The notes under the pieces were generated by a model. The model was given only the letters and a program-made list of their open reading frames with translations, was not told the origin of the DNA and ran no database searches. 64,000 nucleotides of DNA from Parafrankia sp. EUN1f (GTDB taxonomy: Bacteria > Actinomycetota > Actinomycetes > Frankiales > Frankiaceae). Positions 38,376-46,605 of this stretch are shown piece after piece (the first letter of the stretch is position 1; each line of letters begins with the position of its first letter). Both the position numbers and the translations under genes were made by a program. The stretch spans positions 1 to 64,000 of the forward strand of contig NZ_ADGX01000031.1 of NCBI RefSeq assembly GCF_000177675.1, in the 5' to 3' direction.

Positions 38376-40397
38376 ATGACGGGGGCGAACGACCACGAGA
38401 CGAACTGGTCTAACCACTACCTGCTCGCCAATTTAGAGCAGCGCCGCGGGTGGCTCAGATCGGCGATACCAGCTGCGGTAAAAGCGCGGCGACCCGAGAT
38501 CGTCCTGGGCCCCGAACTGGGCTCGGGTGGGTACGGTCTGGTGCTGGAGGCAACCCAGAAACAATTGAATCGCCGGGTTGCCGTCAAGGGAATTCTCGGC
38601 GTGACCGACGAGGCGCAGCGACTGGCTGAGCTAAATCATCCACATGTGGTGCAGGTATACGACTCGTTCAGCCAGGTCTTCGGGCAGCACCACCTGCAGG
38701 TGGTCGTGATGGAATATCTTCCGGGCGCCACCCTGAACGGGCGGCGCGAGCGGCTCTCGCCCGAGCAGTCGTGCGCGGTGGGGCTCGCGGTCGCCGCCGG
38801 GCTGAACCACGCCCACCAGAAACTGCTGCACCGCGACATCAAGCCCGCGAACATCATGTTCGCGGAGGACAACACGCTGAAGGTCGGCGACTTCGGGCTC
38901 GCGAAGTCATATGTGGGCCAGGCTGTCCACACCGACAACGTGGTCGGCACCCAGGCCTACATGGCGCCCGAGCAGATCACCGCGGGGAAGCTCACCCCGG
39001 CGACCGACGTCTATGCCCTCGGTGTCGTGCTCTACCAGCTCCTGACCGGCCGGCTCCCGTTCGGCCCCAAAGGGAACATCGCGCGACCGGAAACCGGGGC
39101 CGGGAACCAGCCGCCGGCGATGGGCGCCGTGGACGACCGGATCGCCCGGGTCGTCCTGCGCACCCTGGCGAGAAGGCCCGACGACCGCTACTCCAGCGCC
39201 GCCGAGCTGGCCCTGGCCCTCGCCCACGCCGCCACCGACGCCTACGGCCCCGGCTGGGCCGACAAGGCGCGCACGGGCCTCCCACTGCATCTGACGGACC
39301 TGCCTGAACTGATCGAGATCCTTCGCCCCACCGGGCCCAACCCCGCCAGGCCCCCACGCCCGAACCGTTCGGACACGTCTCGCGGCTCTGACCCGCGAGC
39401 CCTGGGAGCCCCGCTGCGCGGCCACGAGAAGCCGGTGCACGCGGTGGCGTTCTCCCCGCGCGGGAAGATCCTCGCCAGCGCGGGCGCCGATCAGCGCATC
39501 CAGCTGTGGGATCTCACCGCCCCCGTCAGCCCGCGGCCCCTCGGCGGGCCGCTGCAGGGCCACGACGGCACCGTCCTGTCGCTGGCCTTCTCCCCGAGCG
39601 GCAGCATCCTGGCCAGCGCCGGCGCGGACCGGACGGTCCAGCTGTGGAGACCGACCGGCCCGACAGCACTGCGCCTTTCCGGCCGGCAACCGCTCGAACA
39701 CGCCGGCCTGGTCAGCTCGGTGGCGTTCTCGCCGAACGGGCGCATCCTCGCCAGCGGCAGCAGGGACACCGCGATCCGGCTGTGGGACGTCACCGATCCC
39801 ACTGCCCCGCGGCCCGTCGGCGATCCGCTGCTGGGCCACCAGGGCTCGGTGTGGTCGTTGGCGTTCTCCCGCAGCGGGCGCATCCTCGCCAGCGGCGGGG
39901 CCGACCAGAGGATTCGGCTGTGGGATCTCACCGAGCCGACCAACCCCCAGCTCATCCACGACCGGCTCGGCAACCAGTTCGGCCAGGTGGACGCGGTGGC
40001 GTTCTCCCGGCGTCGCGACACCCTCGCCGGCGCGAGCGCCGGCGCCACGAGGGTCGGCAGGGCGACGGTGGCGTTGTGGGATGTGGCCGATCCGGCCGAT
40101 CCCCGGTCGCTCAGCCAGCCGATGCGGGGCCGCGGGCGCGCCGGGGTGAACGCGATGGCCTTCTCACCTGTCGCGGAGATTCTCGCCGCCGCGGCCTTCG
40201 ACAAGGTCGTGCGCCTGTGGCACACGACCAATCCGGCCGCGCCCCAGCCCCTCGGCGAGCCACTGCGCGGCCACACCGACCGGGTGCGCTCGGTGGCGTT
40301 CGGCCCGCAGGGCGACATCCTCGCCAGCGCCAGTGAGGACGGAACAGTACGCCTCTGGACGAGGTTCACCACGACGGCCCCGACCGGGCGGAGCTGA
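38376..40397 (+). CDS. Serine/threonine protein kinase with seven C-terminal WD40 repeats
   Basis: A 673-residue soluble kinase. The kinase domain (about 42-300) has an intact glycine loop ELGSGGYG (47-54), Lys71, HRDIKPAN (152-159), DFG (172-174) and the APE-like MAPEQ. It should be active. A Pro-rich linker leads to a WD40 propeller from ~345 to the end with seven blades, each with a GH-type start and a LWD/LWH-type end (e.g. RGHEKPVHAVAFSPRGKILA to IQLWDL). The fifth blade carries an extra GASAGATRVG insert. No membrane segment is present, unlike PknB-type kinases. It is transcribed away from locus B and shares its control region, so it probably phosphorylates or senses that system (inference). 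Confidence 0.92.
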   Translation: MTGANDHETNWSNHYLLANLEQRRGWLRSAIPAAVKARRPEIVLGPELGSGGYGLVLEATQKQLNRRVAVKGILGVTDEAQRLAELNHPHVVQVYDSFSQVFGQHHLQVVVMEYLPGATLNGRRERLSPEQSCAVGLAVAAGLNHAHQKLLHRDIKPANIMFAEDNTLKVGDFGLAKSYVGQAVHTDNVVGTQAYMAPEQITAGKLTPATDVYALGVVLYQLLTGRLPFGPKGNIARPETGAGNQPPAMGAVDDRIARVVLRTLARRPDDRYSSAAELALALAHAATDAYGPGWADKARTGLPLHLTDLPELIEILRPTGPNPARPPRPNRSDTSRGSDPRALGAPLRGHEKPVHAVAFSPRGKILASAGADQRIQLWDLTAPVSPRPLGGPLQGHDGTVLSLAFSPSGSILASAGADRTVQLWRPTGPTALRLSGRQPLEHAGLVSSVAFSPNGRILASGSRDTAIRLWDVTDPTAPRPVGDPLLGHQGSVWSLAFSRSGRILASGGADQRIRLWDLTEPTNPQLIHDRLGNQFGQVDAVAFSRRRDTLAGASAGATRVGRATVALWDVADPADPRSLSQPMRGRGRAGVNAMAFSPVAEILAAAAFDKVVRLWHTTNPAAPQPLGEPLRGHTDRVRSVAFGPQGDILASASEDGTVRLWTRFTTTAPTGRS

Positions 40398-40468
40398 GCC
40401 CCCCGCAGAGCTGAGCCCCCCGCAGAGCTGAGCCCCCCGCGGAGCTGAGGCCACCGCGGAGCTGGGGC
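40391..40468. repeat. 17-bp tandem repeat at the end of the kinase-WD40 gene
   Basis: Four to five copies of a GAGCTGAGCCCCCCGCA-like unit start at the kinase stop codon and continue into the spacer. The later copies are diverged. Each unit carries an in-frame TGA. The stretch has no hairpin-plus-T-run terminator; it looks like a replication-slippage array. Confidence 0.7.
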
Positions 40469-40552
40469 CCCGCGCCCGGAGGCTCCGACGGTCCGTCTCG
40501 TGCCGCTCCGGTGGCTGCCGGTCCGCCTGCGCGCCTTTGCCGGGGCACTCCC

Positions 40553-40570
40553 GTCAACCAGATGGTTGAC
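40553..40570. promoter_or_regulatory. Palindromic operator for the ArsR-type regulator (site 1)
   Basis: Perfect arms GTCAACCA and TGGTTGAC around GA, 60 bp before the regulator start. ArsR/SmtB repressors bind such short inverted repeats; the CAACCA half-site recurs in site 2 close to the start codon. Confidence 0.6.
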
Positions 40571-40598
40571 GTAGCTGCTCACCTGCACTACCTTCATT

Positions 40599-40616
40599 CT
40601 CAACCAACCAGTTGAG
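40599..40616. promoter_or_regulatory. Palindromic operator for the ArsR-type regulator (site 2)
   Basis: CTCAAC and GTTGAG arms around CAACCA, immediately upstream of the regulator start. It shares the CAACCA core with site 1 at 46-bp centre spacing. Autoregulation of the ArsR-AHSA1-DinB unit is inferred. Confidence 0.5.
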
Positions 40617-40629
40617 GATAGATGGGGTG

Positions 40630-40995
40630 ATGGTGGATCAGCTGTCACGGCTTTTCTCAGCCCTCACCGATCCGACGCGGCGGGATCTCGTCGCCCGGCT
40701 CACGGCGGGCGATGCCACCGTCGGCGAGCTCGCCGCGCCCTACGACATGAGCATCCAGGCGGTCTCGAAACACCTGAAGGTCCTTGAACAGGCGGGCCTG
40801 GTCAGCCGCACCGGCCCGGGCCACCGCAGCCCCGTCCACCTGGAGGCACAGGTGCTCGACCTGATGACGGGCTGGATCGAGCGCTACCGCCGCCAGGCCG
40901 AGCAGCGCTACCGCCGCCTCGACGCGGTGCTCGCCGCGATGAAGGACCCCGCGGCGGCCGACCCGTCCCACATCGCCGGCGAGAAGTCGGCCTGA
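40630..40995 (+). CDS. ArsR-family transcriptional regulator
   Basis: A 121-residue winged-helix repressor. The helix-turn-helix spans TVGELAAPYDMSIQAVSKHLKV with SKHLKVLE as recognition helix, preceded by LSRLFSALTDPTRRDLVARL, typical of the non-metal ArsR type paired with AHSA1 proteins. No metal-binding CxC motif is present. I start at ATG 40630; GTG 40627 and TTG 40612 are in frame. It leads a three-gene plus-strand unit with an AHSA1 protein 16 bp downstream. Two palindromes upstream suggest self-repression. Confidence 0.9.
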   Translation: MVDQLSRLFSALTDPTRRDLVARLTAGDATVGELAAPYDMSIQAVSKHLKVLEQAGLVSRTGPGHRSPVHLEAQVLDLMTGWIERYRRQAEQRYRRLDAVLAAMKDPAAADPSHIAGEKSA

Positions 40996-41011
40996 GAAAG
41001 GGAAATGACTG

Positions 41012-41518
41012 ATGAGCACCACCAGCAGCAGTGCCACGACCGCCATCGAGACGACCCGGATCGAGGCCGACCCGAACGTGCCGTTGATCCGGCTCACCCG
41101 GGATTTCGTCGCCACGCCGGAGCAGCTGTTCCGCGCACACACCGACCCCGACCTGTTCGCCCGCTGGGTCGGGCCGGACGGGATGGTCACCACCGTCGAG
41201 CACTGGGATGCCAGCAACGGCGGAAGCTGGCGCTACGTCGCGCGCCGCGACGGCCTGGATTTCCGTTTCCGCGGCTGTTTCCACGACGTCCGCCCGAACC
41301 GGATCGTCCAGACCTTCACCTTCGAGGGCGAGCCGGACAGTGTGGCGCTGGAGACGATCTGGTTCGAGGATCTCGGTGACGGCCGGGCCCGGCTGCACGC
41401 CCAGTCGCTGGTCGACAGTTTCGAGGGCCGCGACGCCTGGCTGCGCAGCGGAATGGAGACCGGCATCAACCAGGGCTACGCGAAGCTGGCCGCCCTGGTC
41501 TCCTCGGGCACCGTCTGA
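41012..41518 (+). CDS. AHSA1 / SRPBCC-domain protein
   Basis: A 168-residue START/SRPBCC-fold protein of the AHSA1 type, a small hydrophobic-ligand-binding helix-grip fold. It contains LTRDFVATPEQLFRAHTDPD, FARWVGPDG and the C-terminal EGRDAWLRSGMETGINQGYA helix. GAAAGGGAAA upstream supports ATG 41012. It is the usual partner of this kind of ArsR regulator, possibly delivering the ligand signal. The ligand is unknown. Confidence 0.88.
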   Translation: MSTTSSSATTAIETTRIEADPNVPLIRLTRDFVATPEQLFRAHTDPDLFARWVGPDGMVTTVEHWDASNGGSWRYVARRDGLDFRFRGCFHDVRPNRIVQTFTFEGEPDSVALETIWFEDLGDGRARLHAQSLVDSFEGRDAWLRSGMETGINQGYAKLAALVSSGTV

Positions 41519-41551
41519 ACGGGGAATCAGCCGGGCGAAGGGACGACATCC

Positions 41552-42157
41552 ATGACCGAGAACTCCACGCTCTCCGTTTCACCTGCCGGGCTCCCACCCG
41601 CCGAACGCCATCGGCTGATCGCGGGCATCTTCACCGACCGGGTGCTCGGCGCGCGCGACTGGGACGCCCCCACACCGGTCGTCGGCTGGGCGGCGCGCGA
41701 CGTGGTCCGGCACCTGTGCGAATGGTTCGCCGGCTTCCTCGAAGCCAGCGGCGGACCGGCGCTGCCCCACGGCCCGTCCGTCGACGAAGACCCGGTAGGC
41801 GCCTGGCAGGTGCATGCCGGCGGCGTGCAGCGGCTCCTCGACGACCCGGCCACCGCCGCCCACATCCTGCGCAACCCGCACGTGGGTGAGCTGTCGGTCG
41901 CCAACGCGACCGACATGATCTACACCGCCGACGTCTTCATGCACACCTGGGATCTCGCCCGGGCCACCGGGCAGGACGACCGCCTCGACCCCGCCTTCTG
42001 CGCCCAGCTCGTCGACGGAATGGCGCAGATGGAGGACGTCCTGCGGTCATCCGGGCAGTACGGGCCAGCCGTCGCCGTGCCCGCGGGCGCCGACGCCCAG
42101 ACCCGCCTGCTCGGGTTCATCGGCCGCGACCCGCACTGGCGGCCCGAGCTGTCCTGA
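41552..42157 (+). CDS. DinB-like / maleylpyruvate isomerase N-terminal domain protein (TIGR03086 type)
   Basis: A 201-residue four-helix-bundle protein of the DinB/mycothiol-dependent type. Likely metal-site histidines are in DVVRHLCEWFAG and VFMHTWDLARATG, spaced as in the TIGR03086 group. The start ATG 41552 follows GAAGGGA. It comes 33 bp after the AHSA1 gene in the same unit. Mycothiol- or metal-dependent chemistry is known for some relatives, but no reaction can be assigned. Confidence 0.82.
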   Translation: MTENSTLSVSPAGLPPAERHRLIAGIFTDRVLGARDWDAPTPVVGWAARDVVRHLCEWFAGFLEASGGPALPHGPSVDEDPVGAWQVHAGGVQRLLDDPATAAHILRNPHVGELSVANATDMIYTADVFMHTWDLARATGQDDRLDPAFCAQLVDGMAQMEDVLRSSGQYGPAVAVPAGADAQTRLLGFIGRDPHWRPELS

Positions 42158-42221
42158 GCCGTCCTGAGCAGCGGACGTCCAGGGTCCCGGCTCACGCGCG
42201 CAGCGGCGCAGGAGCGCTGCC

Positions 42222-42345
42222 AAGCAAGGCTTGAGGATTTTGGTTGTTGGAACGACCGAAATCCTCAGGTCTTCGAGCTACCGATTCGAGCTGCGCACAG
42301 CTACCAAGCAAGACGAGGCCTGAGGATCCTGGTCGCTGGGAGGCC
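42222..42345. repeat. Dispersed palindromic repeat, copy 1 (diverged, doubled)
   Basis: Contains CAAGCAAGGCTTGAGGATTT, a central TGGTTGTTG, then CGACCGAAATCCTCAGG. It is therefore a near-palindrome with GAGGATTT and AAATCCTC arms, as in copies at 48491-48570 and 61972-62051. A second, weaker half copy (CAAGCAAGACGAGGCC then TGAGGATCC) follows at 42305-42345. It fills the gap between the DinB-like gene and efeB. Confidence 0.65.
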
Positions 42346-43748
42346 TATTCGAAAAGCTTCTGGCCCAGGTACTCTCCGGGCTGGACGCCCGGCGGACAGG
42401 CGAACAGTCCGCTGCCGACATGCTGGATGTATTCGTTGAGGGCATCGTTGGCCTTGCCGGCCAGTGATTTCTGGATGGTGACGAACTGGGTGCGCGGGTC
42501 GCGCTGGTAGGCGATGAAGAACAACCCGGCATCGAGCCGGCCCAGGTCGTCGGTGCCGTTCGTGAACGAGTACCCGCGGCGCAGGATCACGGCGCCGTTG
42601 TTATGGGAGGAGTGGGCGAGTCGGACGTGGGCGTTGGGATCGATGAGCGGCTCACCGTCGGCACCTTTGGCCCCGAAATCCAGTGGGTCGAACTCGTCGC
42701 TCTTTCCGGGCGGCGCGCCGCTTCCCTTGGCGCGGCCGATGACCCGCTCCTGTTCGGTGAGCGGCGTGCTGTCCCAGGGCTCGATGAGCATGCGGATACG
42801 GCGGCTGACGAGATAGCTGCCGCCGGTCATCCAGGCCGGCCCGTCGCCGGGCTGAACCCAGACCTGGGCGTTCATGATGGCCGTGTCCTCGGCCCTGATG
42901 TTGGCCGTGCCGTCCTTGAAACCCATCATGTTGCGCGGGGTGACCTGGGCGTTCGAGGTGGAGCTGGTGCGGCCGAACCCCAGCTGGGAGTAGCGCACCG
43001 AGGCGGTGCCACGGGCGAGCCGGGCCAGGTTGCGGATGGCGTGCACGGCGACCTGGGGGTCGTCGGCGCAGGCCTGCACGCACAGGTCGCCACCGCACAG
43101 GGCCGGGTTGAGCGCGTCGCCCGGAAAGGCGGGCAGGTCGGCGAGCTGCGGCGGACGTGAGGCGGCGAGCCCGAAGCGGTCCTTGCCGGTGGCGTCCGTG
43201 AACAGGCTGGTGCCGAAGCCGAACGTGAGGGTCAGCCGGGCGGCCGACAGCCCCAGCGCCTCCCCGGTGTCGTCCGGCGGTGCGCCTGGCTCGCCGGTCA
43301 CCGCGCCGGTGCCGACATCCGTCCCGACGGTCAGGTGGGTGGCCGCGTTCGTCCAGGCGGTGAGCAGCGCGATCAGGTCCTCGCGGGTGGCCGTCGCGCC
43401 GAGGTCGAAGGCGGCGAAGTGCAGCCGGTCCTGAACCGGGGTGACGATGCCGGCCTGGTTCGCGCCGAAGAACGGCACCGTCTGGCCCGACTCCGGTGAC
43501 CCGTCGTCCGTGGTGGAGACGGCGAAGGCGGCGGCGGTGCCACCGGCACCCACACCCGCGCTGACGACCGCGGCGCCGCCGAGGAGTCCGACGACGCGGC
43601 GACGGCTGAAGCCGCGCGACGCGGGCGCCGGAGCCGGCGCCGAGTCCGGAGCCGGCGCTGACGCCGCCGACGCTGACGCCGGCGCCGAGTCCGGTGCTGG
43701 CTGACTTTCGCGGCCGTGCGGGCCGCCGGGGTCGGGTGAGGTGCTCAC
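42345..43748 (-). CDS. efeB: Dyp-type heme peroxidase EfeB (deferrochelatase), Tat-exported
   Basis: A 467-residue Dyp-type peroxidase of the EfeB group, which handles heme iron outside the cytoplasm. A long Ala/Pro/Ser-rich N-terminus precedes a twin-arginine signal (SRRRVVGLLGG with hydrophobic core to about residue 75). The Dyp motif GFKDGTANI (for GxxDG) and the heme-ligand His region HVRLAHSSHNN are present. GTG 43748 overlaps the efeO stop by 4 bp. Third gene of an efeUOB operon; an iron box stands upstream of efeU. The N-terminal ASASAASAPAPDSAPAPAP run is translated from a short DNA repeat. Confidence 0.92.
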   Translation of the reverse strand: MSTSPDPGGPHGRESQPAPDSAPASASAASAPAPDSAPAPAPASRGFSRRRVVGLLGGAAVVSAGVGAGGTAAAFAVSTTDDGSPESGQTVPFFGANQAGIVTPVQDRLHFAAFDLGATATREDLIALLTAWTNAATHLTVGTDVGTGAVTGEPGAPPDDTGEALGLSAARLTLTFGFGTSLFTDATGKDRFGLAASRPPQLADLPAFPGDALNPALCGGDLCVQACADDPQVAVHAIRNLARLARGTASVRYSQLGFGRTSSTSNAQVTPRNMMGFKDGTANIRAEDTAIMNAQVWVQPGDGPAWMTGGSYLVSRRIRMLIEPWDSTPLTEQERVIGRAKGSGAPPGKSDEFDPLDFGAKGADGEPLIDPNAHVRLAHSSHNNGAVILRRGYSFTNGTDDLGRLDAGLFFIAYQRDPRTQFVTIQKSLAGKANDALNEYIQHVGSGLFACPPGVQPGEYLGQKLFE

Positions 43749-44934
43749 TTGCTGGTCACGACTCCCGCGATCTGGCCGATCGGCTCCGAGATCGCGTCGA
43801 CCTCGACGGCGAGGGCCTTCACCTGCTCCGGGGTGAGGGTGTCGTAGGAGACGTACGGGCTGCCGGGGATGTAGCCGTTGTCTCCCGGCTTGGCCAGGTG
43901 GGTGTCGAGCAGGCCCACCAGCGCCGGGAAACGCTTGTCGAGGGTGGACACCAGCTCGGGGTCCTTCTCCTGCAGGGCCGGGCGCAGCGCGCTGTAGACG
44001 TACTTGGCGCCGTCGACGTTGCCGGCGAAGTCGACGAGGTCGATGCGGGAGTACCGCTCCTCCTCGCCGGTGACCTTGGACGCGGCGACCTCGTCCAGCA
44101 GCGACTTCGCCCCGTTGGCCATCACCAGAGGGGTGAGCTCGACCGTCTTGACCAGTTCGTTGAGCTTGCCCACGTTCGTGCTCAGCGCGGTCGCGAGCGG
44201 CTGCGTCGCGTCCAGGGTCTTCTGCTCGAAGAGCTTCTGCTCGATCGCGTGGAACCCGACGAACGGCGTCTCGGGGGTGGCATCGTCGATCCGCATGTCG
44301 ATGAGCGGGTCGAGGTCACCGAAGGACTCCGCGATCGGCTCGATCCGCTCGTAGTGCAGGCGCACGGCCGGGTAGGCCTCCTTCGCCTTGGCCAGGTCAC
44401 CCGAGCTGATCGCCGCGACGAAGGTCGCGGTGGTGTCGACCAGCGCCTGGGTCTCGGACTCGACGTAGGTCTGGTACGAGGTGACCGCGGTCTGCAGGTT
44501 CTGGTCGAGCGTCTGCGGAGGCGCGGCCTTGCCGGTGACCTTGAGCGCGGTGCGAATGCCGTCGCCGACCATCCCGGGCTTGCAGGCCACCTGGTACTCG
44601 CCGGCTGGCAGGTCGACGATCAGATTGCGCTTCGTCGACGGGCCGACGTTCTCCACCTCGCCCATGATCCGGTCGCCGGCCGCGTAGACGTACACCTCGG
44701 TGACCTGCGACGCGGTGTTGGTGACCGCGAAGGTGTGCCGGCCCGCGGCCAGTTCCACGCTGGCCACCTCGCAGTTCTTGTCGCCCGCCTTGACCGCCAC
44801 CGGTCCCCCGCCGGCGCCGGCCCCCCGGACGAGGCGGGGCTGGCCGTCTCGTCCGAGGAGCAGGCCGCGGCCAGTGTCGCGGCCAGGACGACGGGACAGG
44901 CCAGGCTCAGGACACGGCTGACAGGCGATTTCAC
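43745..44934 (-). CDS. efeO: Iron-uptake lipoprotein EfeO, frameshifted near the N-terminus
   Basis: The periplasmic/extracellular iron-binding component with cupredoxin and peptidase-M75-like domains. GTG 44934, after the strong site GAGGAGA, begins a lipoprotein signal (VVLAATLAAACSS, lipobox Cys ~25). The signal frame and the mature frame (VAVKAGDKNCEVASVELAAG onward) differ by one base. A C6 tract at 44821-44826 (G6 on the coding strand) needs one more base to join them as SGGAGAGGGPVAVK. The mature part holds the M75 metal motif HAIE in GFHAIEQKLF and continues intact to 43745. Sequencing error, phase variation or mutation are all possible. Between efeU (77 bp gap) and efeB (overlap). 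Confidence 0.82.
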
Positions 44935-45011
44935 TGGTTCTCCTCAGGGGTTCTGGGCGGTGCGAAGGATCGGTCGGAGGCGGACCGCGGCGGCGGCTGC
45001 CGACGGTGCCG

Positions 45012-45950
45012 TCAGCTGGTCGATCCCGACGGGATGGGCGGCGCCTGGCCCGGCTGGCCAGGCTGGCCGGACTGGCTCGGCTGGCCGGACTGGCTCGGCT
45101 GGCCGGACTGGCTCGGCTGGCCGGACTGGCTCGGCTGACCGGAGCGGAGCCGATGGCCGAGGAAGAAGACGGCCATGACGGGGACGAGGTAGGCGGTCCA
45201 GGCGATCGCCTGGGCGACGGTGGTCTGCGGGGTGAAGTTGAGGACGCCCTTGAGCAGCGCCCCGTACCAGGAGCCGGGTGAGATCTGGTCGCTGACGTCG
45301 AAGGCGAGGGTGCCCAGCCCGCCGATGACGCCGCCTTCCTGCAGGTCATGGACCGCGTAGGCCAGCACGCCGGCGGCGATCACGATCAGGCCGGCGCCGG
45401 TCCAGGTGAAGAAGCGGGCGAGGTTCAGGCGGACCGACCGCCGGTACAGCAGCCAGGCCAGGACGACCGCGGTGACGATGCCCAGGGAGAACCCGATCAC
45501 GGGTGTGGTCGTGCTCCCCGCGGCCTGCACCGCCGACCAGAAGAACAACGCCGTCTCCAGCCCCTCCCGGGCCACGGCGAGGAAGGCGGTGAGGGCGACG
45601 GCGAACGCGCCGAGCTCCAGCGCCGAGGCGAGCCGTCCGTCCAGCTCGGCGCGCATGCCGCGGGCGGTGCGGCGCATCCAGAACACCATCCAGGTGACGA
45701 ACAGGACCGCGATCGCCGACATCGTGCCGCCGAAGATCTCCTGGCTTCTGAAGTCCGCCAGCAGGGTCGTCGACGTGTAGGTCAACAGTGCCCCGAAGCA
45801 GACGCTGACGGCGACCGCCAGGGCGACGCCACCGCCGACGAGCACCAGCCGGTCCTGCCGGCCGACCTTGACCAGGTAGGCGATCAGGATGCTCACGACC
45901 AGCGCGGCCTCAAGGCCCTCACGCAGGCCGATCAGGTAGTTGGCGAACAC
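45012..45950 (-). CDS. efeU: Iron permease EfeU (FTR1 family)
   Basis: A 312-residue ferrous-iron permease with seven membrane segments. Both REGLE motifs that carry iron are intact: LREGLEAALVVS in the first segment and VAREGLETALFFW in the fourth. The C-terminus is a hydrophilic tail of GQPSQS repeats encoded by four copies of an 18-base unit (45060-45135); such tails are not part of the family. First gene of efeUOB. An IdeR/DmdR-type iron box lies 47 bp upstream, implying iron-dependent repression. Confidence 0.93.
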   Translation of the reverse strand: MFANYLIGLREGLEAALVVSILIAYLVKVGRQDRLVLVGGGVALAVAVSVCFGALLTYTSTTLLADFRSQEIFGGTMSAIAVLFVTWMVFWMRRTARGMRAELDGRLASALELGAFAVALTAFLAVAREGLETALFFWSAVQAAGSTTTPVIGFSLGIVTAVVLAWLLYRRSVRLNLARFFTWTGAGLIVIAAGVLAYAVHDLQEGGVIGGLGTLAFDVSDQISPGSWYGALLKGVLNFTPQTTVAQAIAWTAYLVPVMAVFFLGHRLRSGQPSQSGQPSQSGQPSQSGQPSQSGQPGQPGQAPPIPSGSTS

Positions 45951-45972
45951 GGCGCTCGATCCTCCAGATCAA

Positions 45973-45994
45973 CAACTATCTGACGATAGTTGTG
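45973..45994. promoter_or_regulatory. Perfect inverted repeat upstream of efeU
   Basis: Arms ACAACTAT and ATAGTTGT (8 bp) around CTGACG, with outer CCTCC/GGAGG pairing further out. It lies between the efeU start and the iron box, in the divergent spacer shared with the BlaI-type gene. It could be an operator for the BlaI-type repressor or an RNA hairpin in the efeU leader. Confidence 0.5.
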
Positions 45995-45996
45995 GA

Positions 45997-46013
45997 GGTA
46001 AGGCATACCTAAT
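45997..46013 (-). promoter_or_regulatory. IdeR/DmdR-type iron box
   Basis: Read on the efeU strand the 17 bases are TTAGGTATGCCTTACCT, a good match to the DtxR/IdeR/DmdR consensus TTAGGTTAGSCTAACCTAA. It stands 47 bp before the efeU start. Iron-loaded repressor should shut off efeUOB here; that follows from the well-known family, not from an experiment. Confidence 0.75.
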
Positions 46014-46176
46014 GTTCACCGAAAACGCAAGCTCGCTTTCCGCCCGCCATCGGGTCGAGTCGACACAACGAGCCCACAGTGGGCGACGTCCCCGCGCAAC
46101 ACGCTGCCACAATCGACTGGAGGCGCGGCAAAACCGGCGTCGACGGGCAGCGGGTGAGAAGCGACGGGAGGCATCA

Positions 46177-46605
46177 GTGGCCGGCCGAGCTCATCCCCGC
46201 CCGAGCGGCGGTCTGGAGAACGAGGTCGTCGCCTGCCTCGCGGCCGCCGACAGGCCGCTGACCGCGGCCCAGGTGCAGGCCGAGCTGGGCGATGACCTGG
46301 CCTACACGACAGTCCTGACGACGCTCCGACGCCTGTACGAGAAACAGGCCCTGACCCGCGTCCCCCGGGGCCGCGCCTACGCGTACCAGCTGGTCGGCAA
46401 CCTGTCGGAGACCCAGGCCGGGCTCACCGCCCGCCAGATGCAGAAGCTGCTCGACGCCGGCACGGACCGCGCCAGGGTGCTGTCCCAGTTCATCGGAACC
46501 CTCGACGAGGACTCCGAACGCATCCTGCGGGACCTGCTCGCCCGCCACCCCGGCCCCGACCAGACCTCGCCGGCATCCGACGCGCAGGAACAGAGGCCGC
46601 AGTGA
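46177..46605 (+). CDS. BlaI/MecI-family transcriptional repressor
   Basis: A 142-residue winged-helix repressor: LENEVVACLAAADRPLTAAQ and the recognition segment YTTVLTTLRRLYEKQALTRV are typical of BlaI/CopY. The C-terminal dimer helix includes TARQMQKLLDAGTDRARVL. GTG 46177 follows GGGAGG; the open frame back to 45940 is spacer. It overlaps the M56 peptidase gene by 4 bp (GTGA), the classical repressor-peptidase pairing. The inverted repeat at 45973-45994 is a candidate site. Confidence 0.88.
   Translation: MAGRAHPRPSGGLENEVVACLAAADRPLTAAQVQAELGDDLAYTTVLTTLRRLYEKQALTRVPRGRAYAYQLVGNLSETQAGLTARQMQKLLDAGTDRARVLSQFIGTLDEDSERILRDLLARHPGPDQTSPASDAQEQRPQ

Noticed and set aside
43694..45178. 494-codon plus-strand open frame opposite efeO/efeU
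   Set aside because: Antisense to clear efeO and efeU coding sequence; no family features.
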